DNA of 64,000 nt from an uncultured Cellvibrionales bacterium (GTDB taxonomy: Bacteria > Pseudomonadota > Gammaproteobacteria > Pseudomonadales > Cellvibrionaceae), in NCBI GenBank assembly GCA_913020115.1, contig CAJWBQ010000015.1, forward strand, positions 1 through 64,000. Reading direction: 5' to 3'. The notes beneath the pieces are model-generated. The model had not been told where the DNA came from and searched no databases. It saw nothing but the letters and a program-made list of their open reading frames with translations. Below, in pieces: positions 1 to 7,880 of the stretch (position 1 is the stretch's first letter; the number at the start of each line of letters is the position of its first letter). A program made the translations under genes and the position numbers.

Positions 1-69
1 TGCAGTCTAGTTCTTTTATAGTAATCTAAGCACTCATATTTTTATGGTCAAAAAGCGTAGAGAGGCAGT

Positions 70-1053
70 GTGAATCGTAGGGACTTACTCACAGGTTTTT
101 TAGCGGGCGGAGCCTTTACCGCCGCAAACGGTTATTTGTGGCAAAAAGCCGCTGACAGCTTTTCTCCTGACACCTCGAATGACCCATTGGTCAATGCGGA
201 GCCAGCCAGTGATCGCGAGACGGTTTTTCCTTTATCGGAAGATACTTCCTTAGACTCGGGGGCTCTCGCAGACGGTAAAATTGAAGATTTACTGCCGGAG
301 TCAAAGCTTGCGCCCGGTGCTGTCCCACAAGTGGCTAAAGCAGAGCATTATCTAGACAAAGTCCGCAACTTTGAAAGCGAATTTGTTGATGATATTCACC
401 TCAATGAGCTTGAGACTCGCACTATGCATTCGGTATTGTTGCGATTAAAAGGTGTTGAGCGTTCGGTGGGGCACGGTAATTACAATTTAATCAGCTTTGA
501 TCGCGCTTTGAAATTTGCGAAACGTTTCAAGCAAGTAGGTGCTTTTACTCGTGAAGAGTTAGATTTTCTGGAGAAAATTTTCTTCACTGAAGCATCAGCC
601 TACGGTTTTCTTGGTGACAAAGTTATCACGGAGCTGACAGCGGAAATCAATCCTAGCGACACTGTCAAGATTCCTTACTCCGGCCACTACGTTTATCGCG
701 GCGAAGCGGAAAACTATTACAATAAGTTGAAGAGTGATGTGGGTTCAATTATTTTGACCTCAGGCATTCGGAGCAATGTAAAACAAATGCATTTGTTTTT
801 GGCCAAGTGCGTTCAGTCTAACGGCAACCTGTCTAAGGCATCTCGCTCTTTGGCCCCTCCAGGCCACTCCTACCATGGCATAGGCGATTTTGATGTAGGT
901 AAGATTGGTTGGGGGAGTGCAAACTTTACTGATCAGTTTTCCGAGAGCGATGAATTCAAGCGCATGCAGGATTTAGGGTATGTGCAAATTCGCTACACCG
1001 CCGATAACCGCTTTGGGGTGCGCTATGAGCCCTGGCACATCAAAGTAGTTTAA
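70..1053 (+). CDS. M15-family (VanY-like) D,D-carboxypeptidase, exported
   Basis: Probably a zinc peptidase that trims D-Ala-containing peptidoglycan stems outside the cytoplasmic membrane. Seen: 327 aa; N-terminal NRRDLLTGF followed by a hydrophobic stretch, a Tat-like signal without an obvious cleavage site; a low-complexity acidic linker to about residue 90; a C-terminal M15 domain with SGIRS (231-235), H269-x-x-G272 followed by D275, and EPWH (320-323) supplying the catalytic Glu and last zinc His. The first zinc motif is one residue shorter between His and Asp than the common SxHxxGxAxD. GTG start chosen because AGAGG lies just upstream (61-65). Its 3' end overlaps the convergent DUF885 gene by 14 bp. 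Family assignment is fairly sure; the substrate is inferred. Confidence 0.8.
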   Translation: MNRRDLLTGFLAGGAFTAANGYLWQKAADSFSPDTSNDPLVNAEPASDRETVFPLSEDTSLDSGALADGKIEDLLPESKLAPGAVPQVAKAEHYLDKVRNFESEFVDDIHLNELETRTMHSVLLRLKGVERSVGHGNYNLISFDRALKFAKRFKQVGAFTREELDFLEKIFFTEASAYGFLGDKVITELTAEINPSDTVKIPYSGHYVYRGEAENYYNKLKSDVGSIILTSGIRSNVKQMHLFLAKCVQSNGNLSKASRSLAPPGHSYHGIGDFDVGKIGWGSANFTDQFSESDEFKRMQDLGYVQIRYTADNRFGVRYEPWHIKVV

Positions 1054-2854
1054 GCTCTTCTACCCATGTAACCACTTGCTGTTCTAGAGCATCAAGTGGC
1101 AATGCACCTTCTCTCAATACCACCTCATGAAATTCACGTATATCAAAGGCCTCTCCTAGATGCGCCCGTGCGGCTGTCTGTAAGGCTTTAAACTTCATGA
1201 AAGCCAGTGTTTGAGCCGTTGTTTGGGCGGGTTGTACGATGACCTGCTCAACAATGTTTGTGGCCTCAAGGCCTGAATGTGGGGCGTTTTGAGTGAGGTA
1301 GCGGATGGCCTGTTTACGGCTCCACTGTTGAGAGTGAAGGCCGGTGTCAACCACCAAGCGAGCGGCTCGAGACAGCGCTAAGCTCAGCCGTCCCACATTG
1401 TCATAAGGGTCCTGGTAAAGGCCTATGGTGGTGGGTAGCCACTCGGCGTAAAGAGCCCAGCCCTCTGTATACAACTCAGCTTGGCTAGCCTGCCGGAACA
1501 TGGGGCGATCTTGATTTTGTGAAAGTTGCAGATGATGCCCGGGAATGGCCTCGTGGTAAATGCGCGCCGCCATACGATAAATTGGCAGATTTTTCATTTC
1601 TTGTAAGTTTAAAAAGAGACGAGCGTCTTGCTGGTCTTCGTCTGCCCGCTGATAGAATATGTCCCATGGCAGATGGCGCTGGCTGTGCCGCGAGGATTCA
1701 ACAGCGAGGTGTGTTAGCGTTTGAGGGTAAAACAATTCATCGAGTTTAGCAGACACATCCCGCAGGGTTCGTTGCGCATCATACAAATATTGCTGCCGGC
1801 CAGCCTCTGTATTGGCAAAAAAGAAACGAGTATCAGTTTGTAAAAATTTCAAAAAGCTGTGCAAATCACCGTTAAATTCGAGTTGGTTTTGAATTTCTTT
1901 TAGTTCATTCTGAAGACGAAGTACTTCTTGCTTTCCTATCGCGAAAATTTCAGCGGCTTGCAGTTTTGTGGTGCTGCTCCGCGATAATAGATGTTGATAA
2001 TGTGCTTTGCCATCGGGTAAATTCAGTGCTCCTGAGTGTTTCTCTACTCGCGTAGACAGGTGTTGCAAATAGCGCATGAACTTTTGGTAAGCAGGTTTAC
2101 TTTGTTGATGAAAAACTGAATTTGCATCGAGCATGAGTGCCGCTTGCACCGAGCGGTCAATGTCGCTCTTTTTTAGTTTTTCTTTAAAGTTCAGAAGCAA
2201 TATCTGACTGTCGATAATATTTCTACAGGTGGCCAAGGCTTTTGTGAAGACAAAAGTAGGTGCAACAATACCTTTGTCAGCTCGAGTTGTAAGGGCGACA
2301 GATAGTTGTTCCAAGTACGCGGGTATGGCGCTTAATCTCTGTATGTAGGCTTTTGCGTCGCCCTCGCTGCGAATAATATGTCGATTGATCATCATGTCTA
2401 CGGCAGCGCGATGTAGGCCGTTTACAGGATTTATCGGGTATGTATGGAAGCGCCACTGAAAATCTGCGATCGCATTTTCCAGTTCGCGAATGAATAAGGA
2501 AAGGCTCAATTGCGTCTGGGCGTTGAGCCTTGATTGATCTATAGCCTTGAGGTTGAGTAGCTGCGATTGCGTAAGCTGTAGTGATGATTTTGCATGGCTC
2601 TCGCTCAAGTTGTCGAGTCTGGACTGGTCATTTTGCAGACCCAGCCTCGCCTCTTGACTCGGTTGGCGCTGGTTCTGGGCAATATAAAAGCTATTGAGTA
2701 GGCGCTCAGTGCGGGCGGAGAATTGTTGTGTCTCCTGGGCGGTTTCTAGTTCCGTGGGCGGGGCGGCTGTACTGAGTTCAACGCTGGGTTGATCGGCTGT
2801 GCAGGCGGTGATCAGAAGCAGGAAAGCGGCTGCAAAAGCGTATACAATGACCAT
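1040..2854 (-). CDS. DUF885 family lipoprotein, putative metallo-hydrolase
   Basis: A DUF885 protein, thought to be a zinc-dependent peptidase-like enzyme; substrate unknown. Seen: hydrophobic N-terminus ending in a lipobox (LITAC), so probably a membrane-anchored lipoprotein; a long helical body; a HEAIPGHH motif about 435 residues from the chosen start, matching the HExxPGHH signature of the family. The reading frame extends to a TTG at 2890, but the ATG at 2854 starts directly before the hydrophobic signal and is preferred (604 aa). It is transcribed divergently from the small zinc-ribbon gene at 2893, and its last codons overlap the convergent carboxypeptidase gene. Confidence 0.82.
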   Translation of the reverse strand: MVIVYAFAAAFLLLITACTADQPSVELSTAAPPTELETAQETQQFSARTERLLNSFYIAQNQRQPSQEARLGLQNDQSRLDNLSESHAKSSLQLTQSQLLNLKAIDQSRLNAQTQLSLSLFIRELENAIADFQWRFHTYPINPVNGLHRAAVDMMINRHIIRSEGDAKAYIQRLSAIPAYLEQLSVALTTRADKGIVAPTFVFTKALATCRNIIDSQILLLNFKEKLKKSDIDRSVQAALMLDANSVFHQQSKPAYQKFMRYLQHLSTRVEKHSGALNLPDGKAHYQHLLSRSSTTKLQAAEIFAIGKQEVLRLQNELKEIQNQLEFNGDLHSFLKFLQTDTRFFFANTEAGRQQYLYDAQRTLRDVSAKLDELFYPQTLTHLAVESSRHSQRHLPWDIFYQRADEDQQDARLFLNLQEMKNLPIYRMAARIYHEAIPGHHLQLSQNQDRPMFRQASQAELYTEGWALYAEWLPTTIGLYQDPYDNVGRLSLALSRAARLVVDTGLHSQQWSRKQAIRYLTQNAPHSGLEATNIVEQVIVQPAQTTAQTLAFMKFKALQTAARAHLGEAFDIREFHEVVLREGALPLDALEQQVVTWVEELKLL

Positions 2855-2892
2855 TGTTGTAATATGTCCGCAGAGAGAAGGAAACCGCAATT

Positions 2893-3078
2893 ATGGGTGA
2901 TGTGATCGCGTTTAAAAAGCCTAAACTCTCAGAGAAGCACAAAGGTAAAGGTTTGTGTCGTTCAGGGTTCCATAAGTGGAAAATTGTTACGGAAAAACGT
3001 TTTGATGTAAAGCAGGGAAAACTAGTCACTTGGTCTCGCTGTGAGCGCTGCGGCAAAGAAAAAACTGAAGCCTTGTAA
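2893..3078 (+). CDS. small conserved zinc-ribbon-like protein
   Basis: Function unknown. A 61-aa basic protein with four potential metal ligands: C22, H27, C50 and C53 (CxxxxH and CxxC), so probably a single small zinc-binding fold. I recall similar short proteins (FKKP near the N-terminus, FDVKQG in the middle) in pseudomonads and relatives without an assigned role. GAAGGA about 10 nt upstream gives a good ribosome binding site. A 28-bp stem-loop begins 39 nt after its stop codon (3118-3183) and may end or stabilise its transcript. Confidence 0.75.
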   Translation: MGDVIAFKKPKLSEKHKGKGLCRSGFHKWKIVTEKRFDVKQGKLVTWSRCERCGKEKTEAL

Positions 3079-3117
3079 TGCAAGTTTTGAAGTTAAATTG
3101 TTAGTAGTTGTGCCGGT

Positions 3118-3183
3118 AGCAGGGCCGTTAGGGTGCTTCATGTTGCGACCGGCCACAACATGGAGCACCCTAACGGCCCTGCT
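3118..3183 (+). repeat. long perfect stem-loop between convergent genes
   Basis: Arms 3118-3145 and 3156-3183 (28 nt each) are complementary at 27 of 28 positions around a 10-nt loop (3146-3155). The single departure is T opposite G, so RNA read from the + strand would be fully paired with one G-U. There is no T-run after the right arm (GCTTTAGTG), so it is not a classical intrinsic terminator. It lies between the small zinc-ribbon gene (+) and the DUF3108 gene (-). It may act as a 3' stability or termination hairpin, or be a dispersed palindromic repeat. Confidence 0.85.
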
Positions 3184-3249
3184 TTAGTGCCATAGTAGAG
3201 AAGAACTCTGAAGCTTGCGTTATAGGCCCATATTCAAAACAAAGGCCAC

Positions 3250-4089
3250 TCAAATTCCTGGAATTCGCTCTGGCTCTTCTAAACCGCGCACTGCCACCTT
3301 CGCGACAGATCCCGAGGCTAAGTTAATTTCGTATTGTTTGCCGTCTTTCTCTTGGCGATGGAGCTTTACCAATAGGTAGTCCCAGTCTTTTGCAAGCCAC
3401 AGGGTTGTGGAGCGTTTACTGCTGGAGTTTTTTTCCCTGCGAATTTTTACGACGTTTAACTTGCCTAATGTCGTCTCTAGAACCTCTTCTCCCAGTATTA
3501 TGTAGGAGTAGGTTTTTAGTTTGCCTCCGTCGGCTACCTGATAGGCGCTCAGAGATCTTGCGTTTACGAGGTCTTGCCGCAGCTGTAGTTGTGCGCTGAG
3601 TTTATCGAGTGCACCTGCTGGAACATCCATCTGCCAAGGTTTGTTTTGCACGTTGTTGGTCACTTTGAGTTCGGCCCAGTCGAAAGACAGAATCGCGTGG
3701 CGATCTCGACCGAAGCCGGTGCGGTGATATTCGTAGTGCAGCGGTACCAGCTGGCCTTGCTTTCCCCACTCAAATTGGCTGGATTCTTCGATGTTGGCAA
3801 CCCAGGACTTGGCGGAGAAGCGAAGCTCGCGTCGGCCATTCTCTAGGGTGTTGAGTTGGCTGGTGGCTTTGATATTTATGCCGGCTAGCGTCGCTTCATA
3901 CTTGGCTTTAAAATCTTTTGGCGCTGAGAGTGTCGATTCATGGAGGGTTTTGTCGGTATCGCCCAAACTTAAACTTGCGACGCTAAGTAAGGCTATGCCC
4001 GCAAGCAGCCTGCTTATTAAATGGCTGGGGGCGAAGAAATTTGATGGTGCAAAAAAACGTTTAATAGTACATCTCCTAGCGAGCAACAC
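3250..4089 (-). CDS. DUF3108 domain-containing periplasmic protein
   Basis: Function unknown. The protein has an N-terminal signal peptide (hydrophobic LLAGIALLSVASLSLG) and a DUF3108 body rich in beta-strand pattern, probably periplasmic. It sits downstream of purM and purN on the same strand, 33 bp after purN, an association I also recall from Pseudomonas. Start is uncertain. The longest frame begins at a GTG (4089) with no good Shine-Dalgarno sequence. A perfect AGGAG (4073-4077) lies inside that frame, 7 nt before an ATT codon (4065-4063) that would begin a cleaner signal peptide (IKRFFAPS). See findings. Confidence 0.75.
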   Translation of the reverse strand: MLLARRCTIKRFFAPSNFFAPSHLISRLLAGIALLSVASLSLGDTDKTLHESTLSAPKDFKAKYEATLAGINIKATSQLNTLENGRRELRFSAKSWVANIEESSQFEWGKQGQLVPLHYEYHRTGFGRDRHAILSFDWAELKVTNNVQNKPWQMDVPAGALDKLSAQLQLRQDLVNARSLSAYQVADGGKLKTYSYIILGEEVLETTLGKLNVVKIRREKNSSSKRSTTLWLAKDWDYLLVKLHRQEKDGKQYEINLASGSVAKVAVRGLEEPERIPGI

Positions 4090-4122
4090 TATGTATCAAT
4101 CTCACGGCCGGAAGAGAGTATT

Positions 4123-4785
4123 TCAGCCACTGTGATCAATTAGATGGCCGCAATGGGGTAAAAGTTCGCCATTCAGTAAACTTAATCCATTTTCCATTAA
4201 CAGATCGCCGCTGGCAAACCACTTAACGGCCAGGGGGTAGATGATATGTTCTTGCGCTTGTACGCGCTGGGCGAGGGTATCGGCTGTGTCTTCGGGGAAA
4301 ATATTTACTTTGGCCTGCACCACGGCCGGTCCACCATCGAGTTCGGCGGTCACAAAATGTACGGTAACGCCGTGGCAAGAATCACCGGCATCGATGGCGC
4401 GCTGATGGGTATGCAAACCTTGGTATTTTGGCAGCAGGGAAGGGTGGATGTTTAGCATGCGGCCTAAGTAATGCCCTGTGAACGCTGGGGTCAGAATCCG
4501 CATAAAGCCTGCTAGCACGACTAGGTCTGGTTTGTGGCTGTCGATTAGCTGGATGAGCGCTTCGTCGAAGTGCTCGCGGCTTTCGTAAGCTTTATGATCA
4601 AGTATGCCATGGGGAATACCGGCATCAGCCGCTCGCTGCAAACCCTTTACGCCTGGGCGGTTGCTGATAACAGCCGTCAATTGAACAGGTAACTCTCCGC
4701 TCTGTTGTGCGTCAATTAGCGCTTGCAGGTTGGTGCCGCCACCTGAGATAAGCACAACAACGCGGCAGAGTTTTGTTGAGGTCAT
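4123..4785 (-). CDS. purN: phosphoribosylglycinamide formyltransferase (GART)
   Basis: Transfers the formyl group of 10-formyl-THF to GAR in de novo purine synthesis (cytoplasm). Seen: 220 aa, near the usual 210-220; N-terminal VLISGGGTNLQALIDA phosphate-binding loop; NIHPSLLPKYQGLHTHQRA with the catalytic Asn and His; a later HGVTVHFV...DGGPAV segment with the catalytic Asp. Starts 3 nt after the purM stop codon, so the two are almost certainly cotranscribed. No PurR-like operator was recognised upstream of the pair. Confidence 0.96.
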   Translation of the reverse strand: MTSTKLCRVVVLISGGGTNLQALIDAQQSGELPVQLTAVISNRPGVKGLQRAADAGIPHGILDHKAYESREHFDEALIQLIDSHKPDLVVLAGFMRILTPAFTGHYLGRMLNIHPSLLPKYQGLHTHQRAIDAGDSCHGVTVHFVTAELDGGPAVVQAKVNIFPEDTADTLAQRVQAQEHIIYPLAVKWFASGDLLMENGLSLLNGELLPHCGHLIDHSG

Positions 4786-4788
4786 GAT

Positions 4789-5850
4789 TTATAGGCCTTG
4801 CAGTACAACTTGCTCTTCATCTTCACCGGCGGTTTCAATGGAGCCTACAATACACGCTTCTTCACCGGCTTTTTGCAGCAAGTCCAGAGCGAGTTCAGCG
4901 CTCTCGGCTGGCACACAGACAACCATTCCCAAACCGCAGTTGAAAGTGCGATGCATTTCTACTGGGTCGATATTGCCTTTTGCCTGTAACCAATCGAATA
5001 CCGCGGGACGCTGCCAGCTATTGATGTCGATAATGGCTTTTGTATTGTCGGGTAGTACTCTGGGAATGTTTTCCAGTAAGCCACCACCGGTAATGTGAGA
5101 CATGGCATTTACTTGAGTGGCTTTGAGCAGCTGCAGTAATGACTTTACGTATATCCGTGTAGGTGCCATTAGTGCATCGCCGAGAGTCTTGTCGCCCAGC
5201 ATTTCGTCGAGGCTAGCGCCGCTTACTTCAACAACTTTGCGAACCAGAGAATAACCGTTGGAGTGTGGTCCACTTGAGGCCAAGCCAATCAAGGTGTCGC
5301 CTGCTTTCACCTTGCTGCCATCGAGAATCTCTGATTTTTCGACGACGCCAACGCAAAACCCGGCCAAATCATAATCTTCGCCTTCATACATGCCCGGCAT
5401 CTCAGCGGTTTCACCACCCACAAGGGAACAGCCGGCTAACTCGCAGCCGTCGCCAATGCCGCTTACAACATCAGCTGCAACGTCGATATTCAGTTTGCCT
5501 GTCGCGTAGTAATCAAGGAAAAATAAAGGCTCGGCACCAGCAACAATCAGGTCGTTTACGCACATGGCCACAAGATCGATACCAATGGTGTCGTGCCTGC
5601 CCAAGTCCATGGCCACACGCAATTTAGTCCCTACACCGTCTGTGCCTGAAACTAGCACGGGCTGTTTATAACCCTCTGGCAGTTCGCACAGTGCGCCAAA
5701 TCCGCCCAAACCAGCCATAACTTCAGGTCGGCGAGTACGTTTTGCCACACCTTTTATACGGTCAATCAAGGCATTCCCGGCGTCGATATCAACACCGGCG
5801 TCTTTGTAGCTGAGTGATGGTTGGGGCGTGGGCTTTTGATTGTCGCTCAT
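4789..5850 (-). CDS. purM: phosphoribosylformylglycinamidine cyclo-ligase (AIR synthetase)
   Basis: ATP-dependent closure of FGAM to AIR, the purine step whose enzyme is often encoded next to purN. Seen: 353 aa; start of the conserved region [43 protein letters not shown]; a glycine-rich [16 protein letters not shown]. The ATG start gives the standard family N-terminus. First gene of purM-purN-DUF3108; divergent from the DUF2066-hda unit. Confidence 0.96.
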   Translation of the reverse strand: MSDNQKPTPQPSLSYKDAGVDIDAGNALIDRIKGVAKRTRRPEVMAGLGGFGALCELPEGYKQPVLVSGTDGVGTKLRVAMDLGRHDTIGIDLVAMCVNDLIVAGAEPLFFLDYYATGKLNIDVAADVVSGIGDGCELAGCSLVGGETAEMPGMYEGEDYDLAGFCVGVVEKSEILDGSKVKAGDTLIGLASSGPHSNGYSLVRKVVEVSGASLDEMLGDKTLGDALMAPTRIYVKSLLQLLKATQVNAMSHITGGGLLENIPRVLPDNTKAIIDINSWQRPAVFDWLQAKGNIDPVEMHRTFNCGLGMVVCVPAESAELALDLLQKAGEEACIVGSIETAGEDEEQVVLQGL

Positions 5851-5963
5851 GGCAAGGTGGTCTCAAGATAGATTGGCGTCTTAGAAGCGGCGCATTCTAC
5901 CAGCTTATTATTCGCTGTGCAGGCGACTTTTGGGGGAATTTTCGGCTATTTGAGTAAATGCAC

Positions 5964-5991
5964 TTTGCAGCACTGGCGGTGCTGTTACAAT
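5964..5991 (+). promoter_or_regulatory. candidate sigma70 promoter with an operator-like palindrome for DUF2066-hda
   Basis: TTTGCA (5964-5969) and TACAAT (5986-5991) are separated by 16 bp. The spacer carries a perfect inverted repeat, CAGCAC-tggcg-GTGCTG (5968-5984), which could be an operator. The inferred transcript start near 5998 fits the GTG start at 6037 and argues against the longer frame from 5917. Prediction by eye only. Confidence 0.4.
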
Positions 5992-6036
5992 ACGCTTCAT
6001 TTTGCAGCCAAGCTGCGGGTAACACAGGATTCAATA

Positions 6037-7146
6037 GTGAGCTTTCTGAACAACATTTTCCGCATTTTGGTTTTATTGAGCTGCGCGGTGTCGGCCTACG
6101 CTGAAATAGTGATCGACCTCTATGAAACCCGCAGTTTAGTGACGGCTCAGTCGGCGGCCGCAAGAGCGGTTGCGGCGCGGGAGGGGCTGAGCGGCGTGCT
6201 GGTGAAAATTAGTGGGCGAGAATCAATTGCTGAGCATCCTGAGGTTCAGAGAGCGCTTTCTAGTGCACAAAACTACGTGCTGCAGTTCAGCTACGAGTCC
6301 ACAGATGAACGAATTGAGAACAGTGCAGGCCAGTCTACGGCGGCTACTGCGTTGTTTTTGAAGTTTTCCCCTCAAGCCATTGAAGGCTTACTGCGAAAGG
6401 CGGGTTTGCCTCTCTGGCCAGCTAATCGACCGAGCGTGTTGCTGTGGTTGGTGGCCGACGATGTGCAGCTTGGGCGCTATACCGTAAATGAGCTTGAAGT
6501 GGACGAGCAGGTAAATAAAGCGGCTAAGCGTCGAGGTTTGCCGCTTGTGAAGCCTTTGTTTGATCTTCAGGACCAAATTGCGGTAGACCCTCAAGGTTTG
6601 TGGCGAATGGACCAAGGAATGGTAAAAGCCGCGTCAGAACGTTACGGGGCGGATGCTATTCTTGTGGGCCGATACACTGAATTTTCCAACGGCCAGTGGC
6701 GAGCTGACTGGACCTTAACTTACAAAAACAACAGTGTGGTGTTTGAATCAGACACGGCCAGCCAAGACAGGATGTTGGCCAGTGGATTGAATCAGGCCGC
6801 GGATTACTTTGCGACTCAATTTGCAATTGTTTCCAGTGATAATACTTCCCGTCGGGTGTATGTTGAGGTCAGTGATATTACCCAGTTTTCGAGCTACGCC
6901 CGAGTATTGGAGTATTTTCAAACCTTGGAATTGGTTCGGCGAGCAGATCTCTTGTCGATTGAGCAAGACAAGCTTTTGTTTGCGCTGGACCTAGAGGGCG
7001 CGCAATCTCAATTGCTCGACACCATTGCTTTAGGGCGCGTGTTGCAAAACCAGCCCGGCTTATCGAACGTCAATGTGGCTAGCAGTGCACATTTGGCTCT
7101 GGGAAGAGAAGCCAACCCTCTGCAATTTCGCCGGTATGCTAAATAG
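6037..7146 (+). CDS. DUF2066 domain-containing exported protein
   Basis: Function unknown. 369 aa from the chosen GTG (6037), which gives a direct signal peptide (SFLNNIFRILVLLSCAVSAYA) and lies downstream of a promoter-like sequence. The frame is open from 5917, but that extension is not signal-like. The mature part begins EIVIDLYETRSLV and matches the DUF2066 family usually found immediately upstream of hda in gammaproteobacteria. The stop codon overlaps the hda start region, implying translational coupling. Confidence 0.8.
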   Translation: MSFLNNIFRILVLLSCAVSAYAEIVIDLYETRSLVTAQSAAARAVAAREGLSGVLVKISGRESIAEHPEVQRALSSAQNYVLQFSYESTDERIENSAGQSTAATALFLKFSPQAIEGLLRKAGLPLWPANRPSVLLWLVADDVQLGRYTVNELEVDEQVNKAAKRRGLPLVKPLFDLQDQIAVDPQGLWRMDQGMVKAASERYGADAILVGRYTEFSNGQWRADWTLTYKNNSVVFESDTASQDRMLASGLNQAADYFATQFAIVSSDNTSRRVYVEVSDITQFSSYARVLEYFQTLELVRRADLLSIEQDKLLFALDLEGAQSQLLDTIALGRVLQNQPGLSNVNVASSAHLALGREANPLQFRRYAK

Positions 7147-7148
7147 TG

Positions 7149-7859
7149 ATGAGTACTCCTTTACCGCAGCAAATGTCGCTGGGAATATCTCTGGACGACG
7201 ACGCAACATTTTCTAATTTTTACTGTGCGCCAGGCAGCCAAAATGCCCAGCTTGTACAAGCTTTACAAACCCAGCTTCTGCCCGAAGGGGAGAGCTTTGT
7301 GTATTTGTGGGGAGCTTCTGGCGTGTCACACCTTTTGCAGGCCGCCTGCCACGCGGCTGACAAACTGGGCGTGAGTTTTCAATACTTGCCCTTAGATGAG
7401 TTGGCAACAATGAGCCCCGACTCCCTACTGGAGGGTTTGGACGAGCTGGATTGGCTCTGTATTGACGGTCTGCAGTTTGTGGTGGCAAATCCAGACTGGG
7501 AGATGGCTTTATTTGCCCTGTTTAATGGTTTACGCGATAAAGGTGGCCGCTTACTGATCGCGGCTAATGCGAGCCCAAATGAACTACCGATTGCCTTGGC
7601 AGACTTACAATCGCGCCTAAACTGGGGTCTAACGCTGTCCATTCAAGCGCTCAGTGACGAAGAAAAATTGGCTGCTTTGCAGTTGCGAGCCAATGGCAGA
7701 GGTTTGGAATTGGGCGATGAGGTCGGGCAGTATATTCTACATAGAGCCCCACGAGATATGGGACCCTTGTTCCAGTGCTTGAATACACTTGATAACGCTT
7801 CGCTGGCTGAACAACGCCGCTTAACGATTCCGTTTGTTAAGCAGGTCTTGGGTTTTTAG
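7149..7859 (+). CDS. hda: DnaA regulatory inactivator Hda
   Basis: AAA+ protein that, with the DNA-loaded sliding clamp, stimulates hydrolysis of DnaA-bound ATP to prevent over-initiation. Seen: 236 aa from the ATG, with a GTG three bases earlier overlapping the previous stop; an N-terminal Q-x-S-L clamp-binding-like motif (QQMSL); Walker-A-like region LWGASGVSHLLQAAC; Walker-B-like LDWLCIDGLQ; LIAANASPNELP and the DnaA-like sensor region LQSRLNWGL. Synteny behind a DUF2066 gene supports the call. Ends 21 bp from the convergent sppA stop. Confidence 0.92.
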   Translation: MSTPLPQQMSLGISLDDDATFSNFYCAPGSQNAQLVQALQTQLLPEGESFVYLWGASGVSHLLQAACHAADKLGVSFQYLPLDELATMSPDSLLEGLDELDWLCIDGLQFVVANPDWEMALFALFNGLRDKGGRLLIAANASPNELPIALADLQSRLNWGLTLSIQALSDEEKLAALQLRANGRGLELGDEVGQYILHRAPRDMGPLFQCLNTLDNASLAEQRRLTIPFVKQVLGF

Positions 7860-7880
7860 CTCGCGTTCCGACTAAAAAAC

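Noticed and set aside
5917..6036. 40-codon N-terminal extension of the DUF2066 protein
   Set aside because: It spans a promoter-like region and operator palindrome, and the signal peptide begins at the GTG at 6037.
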